DNA of 15,025 nucleotides from Polaromonas sp. GTDB lineage: Bacteria; Pseudomonadota; Gammaproteobacteria; Burkholderiales; Burkholderiaceae_C. The notes below the pieces were generated by a model. It had not been told where the DNA came from, did no database searches, and saw only the letters and a program-made list of their open reading frames with translations. Below are positions 7,300 through 13,885 of this stretch, one piece after another. Positions within the stretch are counted from its first letter, which is position 1. Every line of letters begins with the position of its first letter. The stretch is taken from NCBI GenBank assembly GCA_013205645.1, contig JABMMH010000192.1:1-15025 (forward strand). The letters run 5' to 3'. The position numbers and the translations under genes were made by a program.

Positions 7300-8037
7300 T
7301 CAAGCTGTGAGGTAGCCGGTGAGCTGCATGCCCACCAAAATGAAACCGGCGCTCATCATGGCGACGTTGGCGGTGTAGGCGTGGCGGAAGAAGCTGGCGG
7401 TGCGGCGCCAGTAGCTCATGCCGATCAGGATGACCGCCAAGGCCAGCAGCTGGCCGATTTCCACACCCACATTGAAGGCCAGCAGGTTGGGCACCAGTCC
7501 GTCGGGCGAGATCTCGTACTCGATGATCTTGGTCGCTAGGCCAAAGCCGTGGAACAGGCCGAACACCAATGTTGCGATCTTGGTGTTGGGCTGAAAGCCG
7601 AACCAGCGCTGGTAAGCACCGAGGTTGTCCAGCGCCTTGTAGACCACGGACAAGCCGATGATCGCGTCGATCAGGTAGCTGTTGATGCCGACGTTGAAGT
7701 AAACGCCCAAGATCATGGTGGTCGAGTGGCCTAGGGCAAACAGGCTCACGTAGAGGCCGATGTGCTTGAACCGATAAAGGAAAAAGATCACGCCGAAGAG
7801 GAACAGGATGTGGTCGTAGCCCGTCATCATGTGTTTGGCACCCAAGTACATGAAGGGCAGCAGATGGACGCCCGAAATTTCCTGGATATAGCCTTTGTCA
7901 CCTTCGGTGACGGCGTGGGCAAAGGCTTCTGTGCTGCCAACAAAAAGGCAGATCAAGAAGGCCGAAAGAAGCAAGAAACGGGATGGCCAACTCGCCCATG
8001 GCGAACGTGGCAGCCTGTCGTGAACATAGCTGTGCAT
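7300..8037 (-). CDS. HupE/UreJ-family membrane protein, likely metal transporter
   Basis: Member of the HupE/UreJ family, whose studied members move nickel or cobalt across the inner membrane. The 245 residues carry an N-terminal hydrophobic, signal-like segment ending near FAHA (38-41). Then come the family marks: HMMTGYDHILFL (69-80, with His69, Asp75 and His76 as likely metal ligands), GHS (103-105), FGLFHGFGLA (159-168) and FNVGVEIGQ (188-196). About six further hydrophobic helices follow the leader. Start: ATG at 8037, the only reasonable one in frame, with a poor ribosome binding site (GGAT). It begins only 17 bases after the T-tract of an intrinsic-terminator hairpin, which leaves no room for a private promoter and hints at attenuation control. 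No hydrogenase or urease genes are nearby, so a general metal-uptake or metal-balance role is more likely than enzyme maturation. The substrate is not determinable from sequence. Confidence 0.88.
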   Translation of the reverse strand: MHSYVHDRLPRSPWASWPSRFLLLSAFLICLFVGSTEAFAHAVTEGDKGYIQEISGVHLLPFMYLGAKHMMTGYDHILFLFGVIFFLYRFKHIGLYVSLFALGHSTTMILGVYFNVGINSYLIDAIIGLSVVYKALDNLGAYQRWFGFQPNTKIATLVFGLFHGFGLATKIIEYEISPDGLVPNLLAFNVGVEIGQLLALAVILIGMSYWRRTASFFRHAYTANVAMMSAGFILVGMQLTGYLTA

Positions 8038-8054
8038 AGATATCCGATAGTCTG

Positions 8055-8087
8055 AAAAAAAATGAAAAGCGCTGCGTGGCGCAGCGC
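8055..8087 (-). terminator. Intrinsic terminator or attenuator hairpin upstream of the hupE-like gene
   Basis: On the minus strand an 8-bp perfect GC stem (GCGCTGCG/CGCAGCGC, plus positions 8069-8087) with a 3-base loop is followed by TTTTCATTTTTTTT. It lies 28 bases after the stop of the His-rich gene and 17 bases before the hupE-like ATG. An alternative pairing of CGCGCG at 8085-8090 with CGCGCG at 8101-8106 shares bases with the terminator stem, so the two folds compete. This may be a plain terminator with read-through or a regulated attenuator. Confidence 0.72.
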
Positions 8088-8115
8088 GCGGGCAAGTGAG
8101 CGCGCGAGAAGCGTC

Positions 8116-8520
8116 TCAGCCCATCGGTGGGCGTTCCAGCCGGGACGCCTCAACCATTTCAATCCACTGTCGTGCCAACCGCCACCAACCAGGGGGCTGT
8201 GGTACCGCTGAACGCCACGCGACGGAAGGTGCGTGGGCTTTATCGTGCGAATGATCCATCTCGTGGTGGGGATGATCAGCACTTGCACTCTTATCAACTA
8301 TCACCAAATCGCCGCCTTGATCCTCGTGCGCATGTCCGTGCGACTCGTCGAGAGAAGATGGAGCGGTATGGGACGTTGCCGCAATGGCTGCAAGACCATG
8401 GGAGCTCGTGCTCCCTATCGAGGAGAGGATGGTCCCAAACAGGATCACGACCAGCACCAGCCACCGCATGCTCAGCATTGCCCCGCTAGGGTGCAAGGAG
8501 AATGAGGCACGCAGTGTCAT
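8116..8520 (-). CDS. Exported His-rich small protein, possible metal-binding (CzcI-like) protein
   Basis: 134 residues with a hydrophobic segment (about 20-35) that looks like a signal peptide or membrane anchor. A His/Asp-rich region follows: eleven histidines between residues 41 and 96, including HGHAH (61-65) and HPHHEMDHSH (83-92). The C-terminus ends in RLERPPMG. This layout (leader, His-rich stretch, short Pro-containing tail) recalls the small CzcI-type periplasmic proteins of metal-resistance loci, but the similarity is by pattern only. The start at 8520 is an ATG without a visible ribosome binding site; ATGs at residues 15 and 18 would place the hydrophobic segment nearer the N-terminus and are plausible. 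It heads the minus-strand cluster and is transcribed from a consensus-like promoter just upstream. The likely job is periplasmic binding or buffering of a divalent metal. Its reality is supported by the biased His content and its context. Confidence 0.68.
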   Translation of the reverse strand: MTLRASFSLHPSGAMLSMRWLVLVVILFGTILSSIGSTSSHGLAAIAATSHTAPSSLDESHGHAHEDQGGDLVIVDKSASADHPHHEMDHSHDKAHAPSVAWRSAVPQPPGWWRLARQWIEMVEASRLERPPMG

Positions 8521-8554
8521 GCAGCACAGTTGAAATTTAAGGACATCGGCGAAG

Positions 8555-8583
8555 ATTATAGTAAGTGACTCAGCACGCCAAAA
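8555..8583 (-). promoter_or_regulatory. Sigma70-like promoter for the minus-strand metal cluster
   Basis: Read on the minus strand, a perfect TATAAT lies at plus positions 8555-8560, about 35 bases before the ATG at 8520. The -35 box is poor: TTTTGG with a 17-bp spacer or TTGGCG with a 15-bp spacer. A perfect -10 with a weak or misplaced -35 often means activator dependence. A perfect palindrome, CCTGA-T-TCAGG, at 8588-8598 lies just upstream and is a candidate operator. Confidence 0.55.
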
Positions 8584-8663
8584 AAGCCCTGATTCAGGAC
8601 CACTTGGACGTCAATCAACGCCACGCCCTGGCGGAGTTCAGAGAAATAACCCGCAACCTCTGA
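8565..8663 (+). CDS. Very short ORF ahead of the MFS gene (candidate leader peptide or remnant)
   Basis: 32 codons from GTG at 8565, directly after an in-frame TAA, ending eight bases before the MFS start. The product (MTQHAKKALIQDHLDVNQRH, then a 12-residue tail ending ITRNL) reads like real protein, with normal charged and helical content. It has no ribosome binding site and overlaps the promoter of the opposite cluster. It may be a leader peptide coupled to the MFS gene, the C-terminal scrap of a lost gene, or chance. I do not recognise a family. Confidence 0.25.
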   Translation: MTQHAKKALIQDHLDVNQRHALAEFREITRNL

Positions 8664-8671
8664 GAAACACC

Positions 8672-9952
8672 ATGCTGGACATTCTTGCCAACCGCACCTA
8701 CCGTCATTTGTTTGCCGCTCAGGTGATTGCCTTGATCGGGACTGGACTGGCCACCGTAGCGCTGGGGCTGCTGGCTTTCGAGTTGGCTGGCGACAACGCG
8801 GGCATGGTGCTGGGCACGGCGCTGGCCATCAAGATGATCGCCTACGTTGGCGTGGCACCGGTCGCAGCGGCATTTGCCGAGCGCCTGCCTCGGCGCACCA
8901 TGCTGGTCACGCTGGACTTAGTGCGTGCTGGTGTTGCCATGATGCTGCCTTTTGTCTCGCAGATCTGGCAGGTCTATGTGCTGATCTTTGTGCTGCAGGC
9001 GGCGTCAGCGGCCTTCACGCCCACCTTTCAGGCCACCATTCCTGACGTGTTGCCACAGGAAAAGGACTACACCAAGGCCTTGTCACTCTCGCGCCTGGCC
9101 TACGACATGGAGAGCCTTGTCAGTCCGATGCTGGCGGCGGCTTTGCTGACAGTCATCGGTTTTCACGATCTCTTTGCCGGCACGGTGGTGGGGTTTATCG
9201 TGTCAGCCGTGTTGGTGGTGACGGTGGTCCTGCCGGCGCATCCCGCAGCGCAGCGTCGCAGCATTTACGAGCGAACCACGCGCGGGTTGCGCATTTACCT
9301 GGCCACCCCCCGCTTACGCGGGCTGCTGGCCATCAATGCGGGCGTGGCGGCGGCGGGCTCTATGGTTTTTGTCAACACGGTGGTCATCGTGCAGGCCGGC
9401 TTGGGCCTGACCCAGAGCGCGGTGGCACTGGTGTTGGCCAGTTTCGGCACGGGCTCTATGGTGGCGGCACTGGTCTTGCCACGTTTGCTGGAGAAACGCA
9501 CGGATCGCAGCGTGATGTTGGGCGGCATCTGCTTGATGGCTGCAGGCATGTTCGCGGGCACCGTGGTGGCTGGACATGCCGCGCTGATGGCTTTGTGGTT
9601 CGTGCTCGGCTTGGGTTATTCCACAGCTCAGACACCCTCAGGCCGCTTGTTGCGGCGATCCGCAAACCCAGAGGATCGCCCGGCGCTGTTTGCCGCGCAG
9701 TTTGCGCTGTCGCATGCCTGCTGGTTGTTGTTCTACCCTCTGGCCGGCTGGCTCGGCGCGCGCTTTGGCATGCCCGTGACGTTTGCAGTCCTTGGCAGTG
9801 CGGGCGCATTGGCCGTCTGGGGCACCTCCATGGTTTGGCCAGTCCAAGATCCAGAGGTGATCGAGCACGAACACACTCAGGGTGGCGTGCGTCATGCACA
9901 CCCTTTTGTGGTCGATGACCATCATCCCACTTGGCCCAAGTTGGGGGGGTGA
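8672..9952 (+). CDS. MFS transporter with His-rich C-terminal tail (NreB-like)
   Basis: 426-residue major facilitator with about twelve hydrophobic helices. It opens with NRTYRHLFAAQVIALIGTGL, typical of the drug/metal exporter branch of the family, with the cytoplasmic loop signature region near residues 68-76 (FAERLPRRT). The C-terminal tail after the last helix has histidines at 399, 401, 408, 410, 417 and 418 (HEH, HAH, DDHH). This kind of tail is known from NreB, a nickel-resistance exporter, and from related proteins; the histidines are thought to bind the metal. The gene runs divergently from the His-rich/HupE/anchor cluster, so export here may balance import or binding there. ATG at 8672 with only a weak GAG-type ribosome binding site. 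The MFS assignment is firm; nickel as substrate is an inference. Confidence 0.85.
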   Translation: MLDILANRTYRHLFAAQVIALIGTGLATVALGLLAFELAGDNAGMVLGTALAIKMIAYVGVAPVAAAFAERLPRRTMLVTLDLVRAGVAMMLPFVSQIWQVYVLIFVLQAASAAFTPTFQATIPDVLPQEKDYTKALSLSRLAYDMESLVSPMLAAALLTVIGFHDLFAGTVVGFIVSAVLVVTVVLPAHPAAQRRSIYERTTRGLRIYLATPRLRGLLAINAGVAAAGSMVFVNTVVIVQAGLGLTQSAVALVLASFGTGSMVAALVLPRLLEKRTDRSVMLGGICLMAAGMFAGTVVAGHAALMALWFVLGLGYSTAQTPSGRLLRRSANPEDRPALFAAQFALSHACWLLFYPLAGWLGARFGMPVTFAVLGSAGALAVWGTSMVWPVQDPEVIEHEHTQGGVRHAHPFVVDDHHPTWPKLGG

Positions 9953-10005
9953 TGTCGGAACGAGGGGAGATGCAGGGCCGTCAGGGCTGCAAGCTCTGAG
10001 GTTTC

Positions 10006-10140
10006 ATGATTAAATTAGTTGCACAGAAATTCGGCTGCTACCAATCGAAAGCAGGTAAATTGAATGAGTGCTTTGCAGCCGAGAATAGACGCTACACCCC
10101 ACCGTTTTGTCTCGGAGTCGGTCATGCAACTGCACGTTAA
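10006..10140 (+). CDS. Short Cys-containing ORF, hypothetical
   Basis: 44 codons from ATG at 10006, with TGAGG four bases upstream (slightly too close for an ideal ribosome binding site). The product starts MIKLVAQKFGCYQSKAGK, has three cysteines and several charged residues, and ends in CLGVGHATAR. It has no known family that I can see, and no signal peptide. It fills most of the 200-base gap between the MFS gene and the end of mltB. It could be a genuine small protein, a remnant, or chance; the absence of a competing gene on either strand slightly favours the first two. Confidence 0.28.
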   Translation: MIKLVAQKFGCYQSKAGKLNECFAAENRRYTPPFCLGVGHATAR

Positions 10141-10153
10141 TCCGCGTCAAACA

Positions 10154-11389
10154 CTATCGTCCCGCATCCTTCATCGCCCGCTTGACCTCATCCCCCAACT
10201 CAATCACTGCCATGGCGTAGTAGCTGCTCCAGTTATAGCGGGTGATGACGTAGAAATTCTCGGTGCCGGCGACGTAGCTGGCGGGGTCTGGTCCGTTGAG
10301 CAGTTCGACCAGCGCCAAAGGGCCTTTGTGCGTCAGTGCTGGGCCTTCTAGCACCGCGCCTTTGGCGGTGAAGCTGGCAACGCTGAAGGTCGGCAAAATG
10401 TCGGGCGCCATCAGGGCGTCAAGATCGAGTTTGGCGTTGTCAAAACCCACTGGGTAGTGCGTCGGCATGCCGGGCTGCCAGTCAAAGGCTTTGAAGTAGT
10501 TGGCGACTGAGCCGATGACGTCGGCTGGGCTGTTCCAGAGGTCGATCTTGTCGTCGCCGTCAAAGTCCACCGCAAAGCGCGCCCAGCTAGAAGGTAAGAA
10601 CTGCGGCATGCCCATGGCGCCAGCGTAGCTGCCCAGCGGCAGCATCGGGTCTGCGCCCATGCGGTTTTGCAGGCTCAAAAATTGTTCAAGCTCGCCTTTG
10701 AAAAACTCGGCGCGTTCAGCGGCCCGTGGGTGTGTGGCTGGAAAGTCAAACGCCAGCGTGGTGATCGCATCGATGACGCGAAAACTGCCGGTGTTTCGGC
10801 CATAAATCGACTCGACGCCAATGATGCCGACGATGATCTCTCTGGGTACACCGTAGTCTTTTTCAGCCCGCGCGAGCGTGGCTTGGTTGGCTTTCCAAAA
10901 TTGCACGCCTGCCTCAATGCGGGTGGCGTCAATGAAGCGGCCGCGGTAGGCCGCCCAGTTTTTGATAAAAGGCTGGGTTGACGGTTGCATCAACCGCACC
11001 ACGGATGGCACCAGTGTGGCTTGGCCGATGGCCCGTCGCACCCACTGCGGGTCCAAGTTGCGACGCTCAGCCAGTTCATCGGCAAAGCGCATGACCTCGG
11101 GCCGCGTGGCGTAAGCCGGGCCGAGGTTGGTGGCTGGGCGAGCCTTGCTCGGCCGCTTGTGTTTGTTGACGTGGGTGCGCTTGGCAGTTTTGATGGTTTT
11201 ATCGGCCTTGGCTTTGACGGCAACCGCCTGGCTTTTCACGGTAACTGTCTGGCCAGAGCTTTCTGCCGCATGAACCGCCAGCGTTGTCCCCATGAACACC
11301 AGCGCACACGCCAAGAGTTGATGGCGCAGCCGGCGCCATGAAGCGTTCGCTGGGCGTGTGCTCGTTTGAAAGGCGTTGGGATGAGTCAA
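10154..11389 (-). CDS. mltB: Membrane-bound lytic murein transglycosylase B
   Basis: Cleaves the MurNAc-GlcNAc bond of peptidoglycan to give 1,6-anhydro ends; acts in the periplasm. 411 residues: a basic N-terminus and hydrophobic signal segment (about 22-41, ending VHAA), a Lys-rich low-complexity linker (about 52-85), then the SLT_2 domain. The catalytic Glu193 lies in GVESIYGRNTG. SYAGAMGMPQFLPSSW (254-269) and the EF-hand-like DFDGDDKIDLW (275-285) match the calcium-binding loop known in E. coli Slt35. No lipobox cysteine is evident at the cleavage region, so it may be soluble rather than a lipoprotein. The start is TTG at 11389: no ATG or GTG exists upstream in frame, and AGGA lies seven bases before it. 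It stands alone on this strand and diverges from the hydrolase/MscS operon. Confidence 0.94.
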   Translation of the reverse strand: MTHPNAFQTSTRPANASWRRLRHQLLACALVFMGTTLAVHAAESSGQTVTVKSQAVAVKAKADKTIKTAKRTHVNKHKRPSKARPATNLGPAYATRPEVMRFADELAERRNLDPQWVRRAIGQATLVPSVVRLMQPSTQPFIKNWAAYRGRFIDATRIEAGVQFWKANQATLARAEKDYGVPREIIVGIIGVESIYGRNTGSFRVIDAITTLAFDFPATHPRAAERAEFFKGELEQFLSLQNRMGADPMLPLGSYAGAMGMPQFLPSSWARFAVDFDGDDKIDLWNSPADVIGSVANYFKAFDWQPGMPTHYPVGFDNAKLDLDALMAPDILPTFSVASFTAKGAVLEGPALTHKGPLALVELLNGPDPASYVAGTENFYVITRYNWSSYYAMAVIELGDEVKRAMKDAGR

Positions 11390-11587
11390 AAAGTGGTCCT
11401 GCTGAGGGCGTTGTTGAAAGACAAGAAGCGGTCTATCTGTGGGGTAATTTTAGGCATGTCTGCGGCATATTTTTCGGCCTCAAAAGAAGCCTTGTGAGTC
11501 GGTGAGCTCAGCCGTTTTGCCCTCATCCGCGTGGTAAGCTGATTTCCTAAAAACTGTGCATTCAACATAAGCTGACCGCCGAATCTG
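11390..11587. promoter_or_regulatory. Divergent intergenic region between mltB and the hydrolase gene
   Basis: About 200 bases that must carry promoters for both flanking genes. The ribosome binding site AGGA of mltB is at 11397-11400 (minus strand). A TAAAAT on the minus strand near 11450 resembles a -10 box but has no fitting -35. On the plus strand TTGCCC, a 17-bp spacer and TGATTT is the best but weak pair. No clear operator seen. Confidence 0.35.
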
Positions 11588-12541
11588 ATGAACAAGACTG
11601 GCTATTTCACCCACGCAGACTGTCGTAAACACGAAATGGGACCCGGTCACCCGGAATGCCCCGAACGGCTAGACGCCATTGAAGACCGCTTGCTGATCAC
11701 TGGTGTGGCCGATATGCTGGACCGGCGCGAGGCGCCACTGGCGCCGTTGGGCGATATTGAGTTGGCGCATGACCGCATGCTGGTGGCGGCACTGCATGGC
11801 CTGTCGAGCCAGCTCGCGGATGACATCAATGCCGGTGGCCCGTCTTACGCGCAGCTGGACCCCGACACCGCTATGAACGTGCACACTTGGAACGCCGTAC
11901 TGCGCGCCGCCGGTGCCACGTTGGCGGCCACCGACGCGGTCATGGCGGGTGAGCTTGAAAACGCTTTTTGCGCCGTGCGACCACCCGGCCACCATGCTTG
12001 CCGCAGCCAATCCATGGGGTTCTGTTTCATCAACAGCATCGCGGTGGCCGCTAAATATGCGCTGGAGCGCCACGGGCTTGAACGCGTTGCCATCATTGAC
12101 TTTGATGTGCACCATGGCAACGGAACAGAAGACATCATCACCGGCGACGATCGGATTTTGATGGTCAGCTTTTTTCAGCACCCGCTTTACCCAAACAGCG
12201 GTGCTGACAGCGATGAGCCCAACATGCTGAACCTGCCGATTCCGCCCTACAGCAAGGGCCCGTACATCCGTGACTTGATCGAGAAAACCTGGCTGCCGCG
12301 CTTGGAGGAATTCAAGCCGCAGATGATTTTCATCAGCGCTGGTTTTGACGCGCACCGTCTAGACGACCTTGGACAGCTGGGCTTGGTGGAGCAAGACTAT
12401 GCCTGGATCACGCAGCAAATCAAAGACGTCGCCAAGCGCCATGCCAAGGGCCGCATTGTGTCGTCGCTAGAAGGCGGCTACAACCTCGATGCGCTGGCGC
12501 GCAGCGTTGAGGCGCACATTCGGGTCTTGGCCGAGCCGTGA
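11588..12541 (+). CDS. Histone deacetylase-family amidohydrolase
   Basis: Zinc-dependent deacetylase of the HDAC/AcuC/acetylpolyamine-amidohydrolase superfamily; the bacterial members remove acetyl groups from small amines or proteins. 317 residues, a single domain of normal length. Visible active-site parts: GPGHPECPERL (18-28), the catalytic His pair in RPPGHHACRS (131-140; His135/His136), zinc ligands Asp173 and His175 in DFDVHHGNGT (171-180), the third ligand Asp254 in SAGFDAH (250-256), and the transition-state Tyr298 in LEGGYN (294-299). All catalytic residues are intact. ATG at 11588, with no good ribosome binding site visible. Its stop overlaps the GTG of the MscS gene, so the two are co-translated. 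The closest functional type looks class II-like; the substrate cannot be told from sequence. Confidence 0.94.
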   Translation: MNKTGYFTHADCRKHEMGPGHPECPERLDAIEDRLLITGVADMLDRREAPLAPLGDIELAHDRMLVAALHGLSSQLADDINAGGPSYAQLDPDTAMNVHTWNAVLRAAGATLAATDAVMAGELENAFCAVRPPGHHACRSQSMGFCFINSIAVAAKYALERHGLERVAIIDFDVHHGNGTEDIITGDDRILMVSFFQHPLYPNSGADSDEPNMLNLPIPPYSKGPYIRDLIEKTWLPRLEEFKPQMIFISAGFDAHRLDDLGQLGLVEQDYAWITQQIKDVAKRHAKGRIVSSLEGGYNLDALARSVEAHIRVLAEP

Positions 12542-13842
12542 ACACCACCCTCCACACCGACAAGCTGCAAGCCTGGTTCTTGGCGCTGGCCCAGCAGGCC
12601 GCCTTGATCGAGTTTGTGGTGCTGGCCGTCTGCATGGGCTTGGCTTGGGTTTTGACTTCGCTGCTGCGCCGTGCCGTCGGCACCAAGGAAGACCGATCGA
12701 TTCTCTTTGGCCGGAACATTCTGGACGGCGTGATGTTCCCCGTGCTGCTGCTGTGCTTGGGCTACGCCGCCCGGGCGATGCTGGCGGCGTCGCTGCCGAT
12801 CACCGTCTTCACGGTGGCCATGCCGGTGATGGTGGCCTTGGCCGTCATTCGTTTGGGCGTGAAGGTTTTGCAAGTGGCCTTCAAAAATGCACCGCTGGTG
12901 CGTGCGTTTGAACGCACGATCTCTTGGTTGGTTTGGCTCGGTTTGGTGCTGTGGATCAGCGGGCTGCTGCCGCTGATCTTGGCAGAGCTTGACACCATCC
13001 ACTGGCGCGTCGGCGCCAGTTCGATGTCGGTGCGCACCCTGATTGAGGGCACGCTGACGGCGGGCGTGGTGCTGATTGTGGCGCTGTGGATTTCGTCGGC
13101 GATTGAAACGCGCCTGCTGCGCTCGGCGGTGGGCAATGACTTGTCCTTGCGCAAGGCGGTCAGCAATGCGACGCGGGCCGTACTGGTCTTTGTGGGCTTG
13201 CTGGTGGCGCTGTCAGCGGTGGGCATTGACCTGACAGCGCTGTCGGTGCTGGGTGGCGCGATTGGCGTAGGCGTTGGTTTTGGTCTGCAAAAACTGGCAG
13301 CCAGCTACGTCAGCGGTTTTGTGATTCTGGCCGAGCGCAGCGTGCGCATTGGCGACAGCGTTCGGGTCGACGGTTTTGAGGGCCGCATCACCGACATCAA
13401 TGCGCGCTACACCGTGGTGCGGGCCTTGACGGGCCGTGAGTCCATCGTGCCCAACGAAATATTCATCAGCAACCGGATTGAGAACTTGTCACTGGCCGAC
13501 AGCCGGGTGATGCTCTCGACCGTGGTGTCGGTGGGCTATGACAGCGATGTGGATTTGGTACTGCGCTTGCTGCGCGAAGCCGCGTCAAGCCAAACCCGTG
13601 TGTTGAAAGACCCCGACCCCGTACCATCAGTCAACCTCACCAACTTTGGCGCAGACGGGCTGGAGTTCACGGTCAACTTTTGGGTGGTGGACCCTGAAAA
13701 CGGCCAACAAAACATCCGCTCACTTGTCAATATGGCTATTCTCAAGTCGCTGCGCGAGCACGGCATTCAGATCCCTTATCCCCAGCGCGTGGTGCATCTG
13801 TCAAGGGCGGTTGTGCCAGCGCCCCTCGGCGGCATAGAATGA
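12538..13842 (+). CDS. MscS-family mechanosensitive channel
   Basis: Small-conductance mechanosensitive channel-type inner-membrane protein that opens under membrane tension to release osmolytes. 434 residues, longer than E. coli MscS (286). Several extra N-terminal helices (about 20-45, 62-84, 90-110, 128-150, 170-190) precede the helix pair 212-228 and 231-264, which is the pore helix (LGGAIGVGVGFGLQKLAASY, 238-257). The MscS beta-domain follows (IGDSVRVDGFEGRITDI, 271-287, and RESIVPNEIFISNRIENLS, 300-318), then the alpha/beta cytoplasmic vestibule to about 420. It starts at GTG 12538, overlapping the deacetylase stop by four bases (GTGA); no other start in the first 30 codons is better placed. 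It appears co-translated with the deacetylase gene. The etfB gene follows 43 bases later with what looks like its own promoter. Family is certain; which MscS subtype is not. Confidence 0.93.
   Translation: MNTTLHTDKLQAWFLALAQQAALIEFVVLAVCMGLAWVLTSLLRRAVGTKEDRSILFGRNILDGVMFPVLLLCLGYAARAMLAASLPITVFTVAMPVMVALAVIRLGVKVLQVAFKNAPLVRAFERTISWLVWLGLVLWISGLLPLILAELDTIHWRVGASSMSVRTLIEGTLTAGVVLIVALWISSAIETRLLRSAVGNDLSLRKAVSNATRAVLVFVGLLVALSAVGIDLTALSVLGGAIGVGVGFGLQKLAASYVSGFVILAERSVRIGDSVRVDGFEGRITDINARYTVVRALTGRESIVPNEIFISNRIENLSLADSRVMLSTVVSVGYDSDVDLVLRLLREAASSQTRVLKDPDPVPSVNLTNFGADGLEFTVNFWVVDPENGQQNIRSLVNMAILKSLREHGIQIPYPQRVVHLSRAVVPAPLGGIE
13811..13840 (+). promoter_or_regulatory. Possible etfBA promoter overlapping the end of the MscS gene
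   Basis: TTGTGC (13811-13816), an 18-bp spacer and TAGAAT (13835-13840, 5/6 to consensus), placing transcription start about 40 bases before the etfB ATG. Downstream, 13851-13862 is an exact tandem CGTCAA CGTCAA that could bind a regulator. The -35 box is weak. Confidence 0.4.
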
Positions 13843-13885
13843 TTAGCTTACGTCAACGTCAACTCAATATGTTTGGAGATTTCCG

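Noticed and set aside
7280..7303. Longer start (TTG at 7303) for the membrane anchor protein
   Set aside because: Includes the AAGGA ribosome binding site of the better ATG at 7279 as coding sequence; eight extra residues are not family-like.
10064..10351. 95-codon plus-strand ORF overlapping the end of mltB
   Set aside because: Mostly antisense to mltB, no ribosome binding site, and out of frame with the more plausible small ORF at 10006.
11386..11595. 69-codon minus-strand ORF spanning the mltB/hydrolase gap
   Set aside because: Its start lies inside the hydrolase start region and its product has no recognisable features; kept only as a possible leader frame in a finding.
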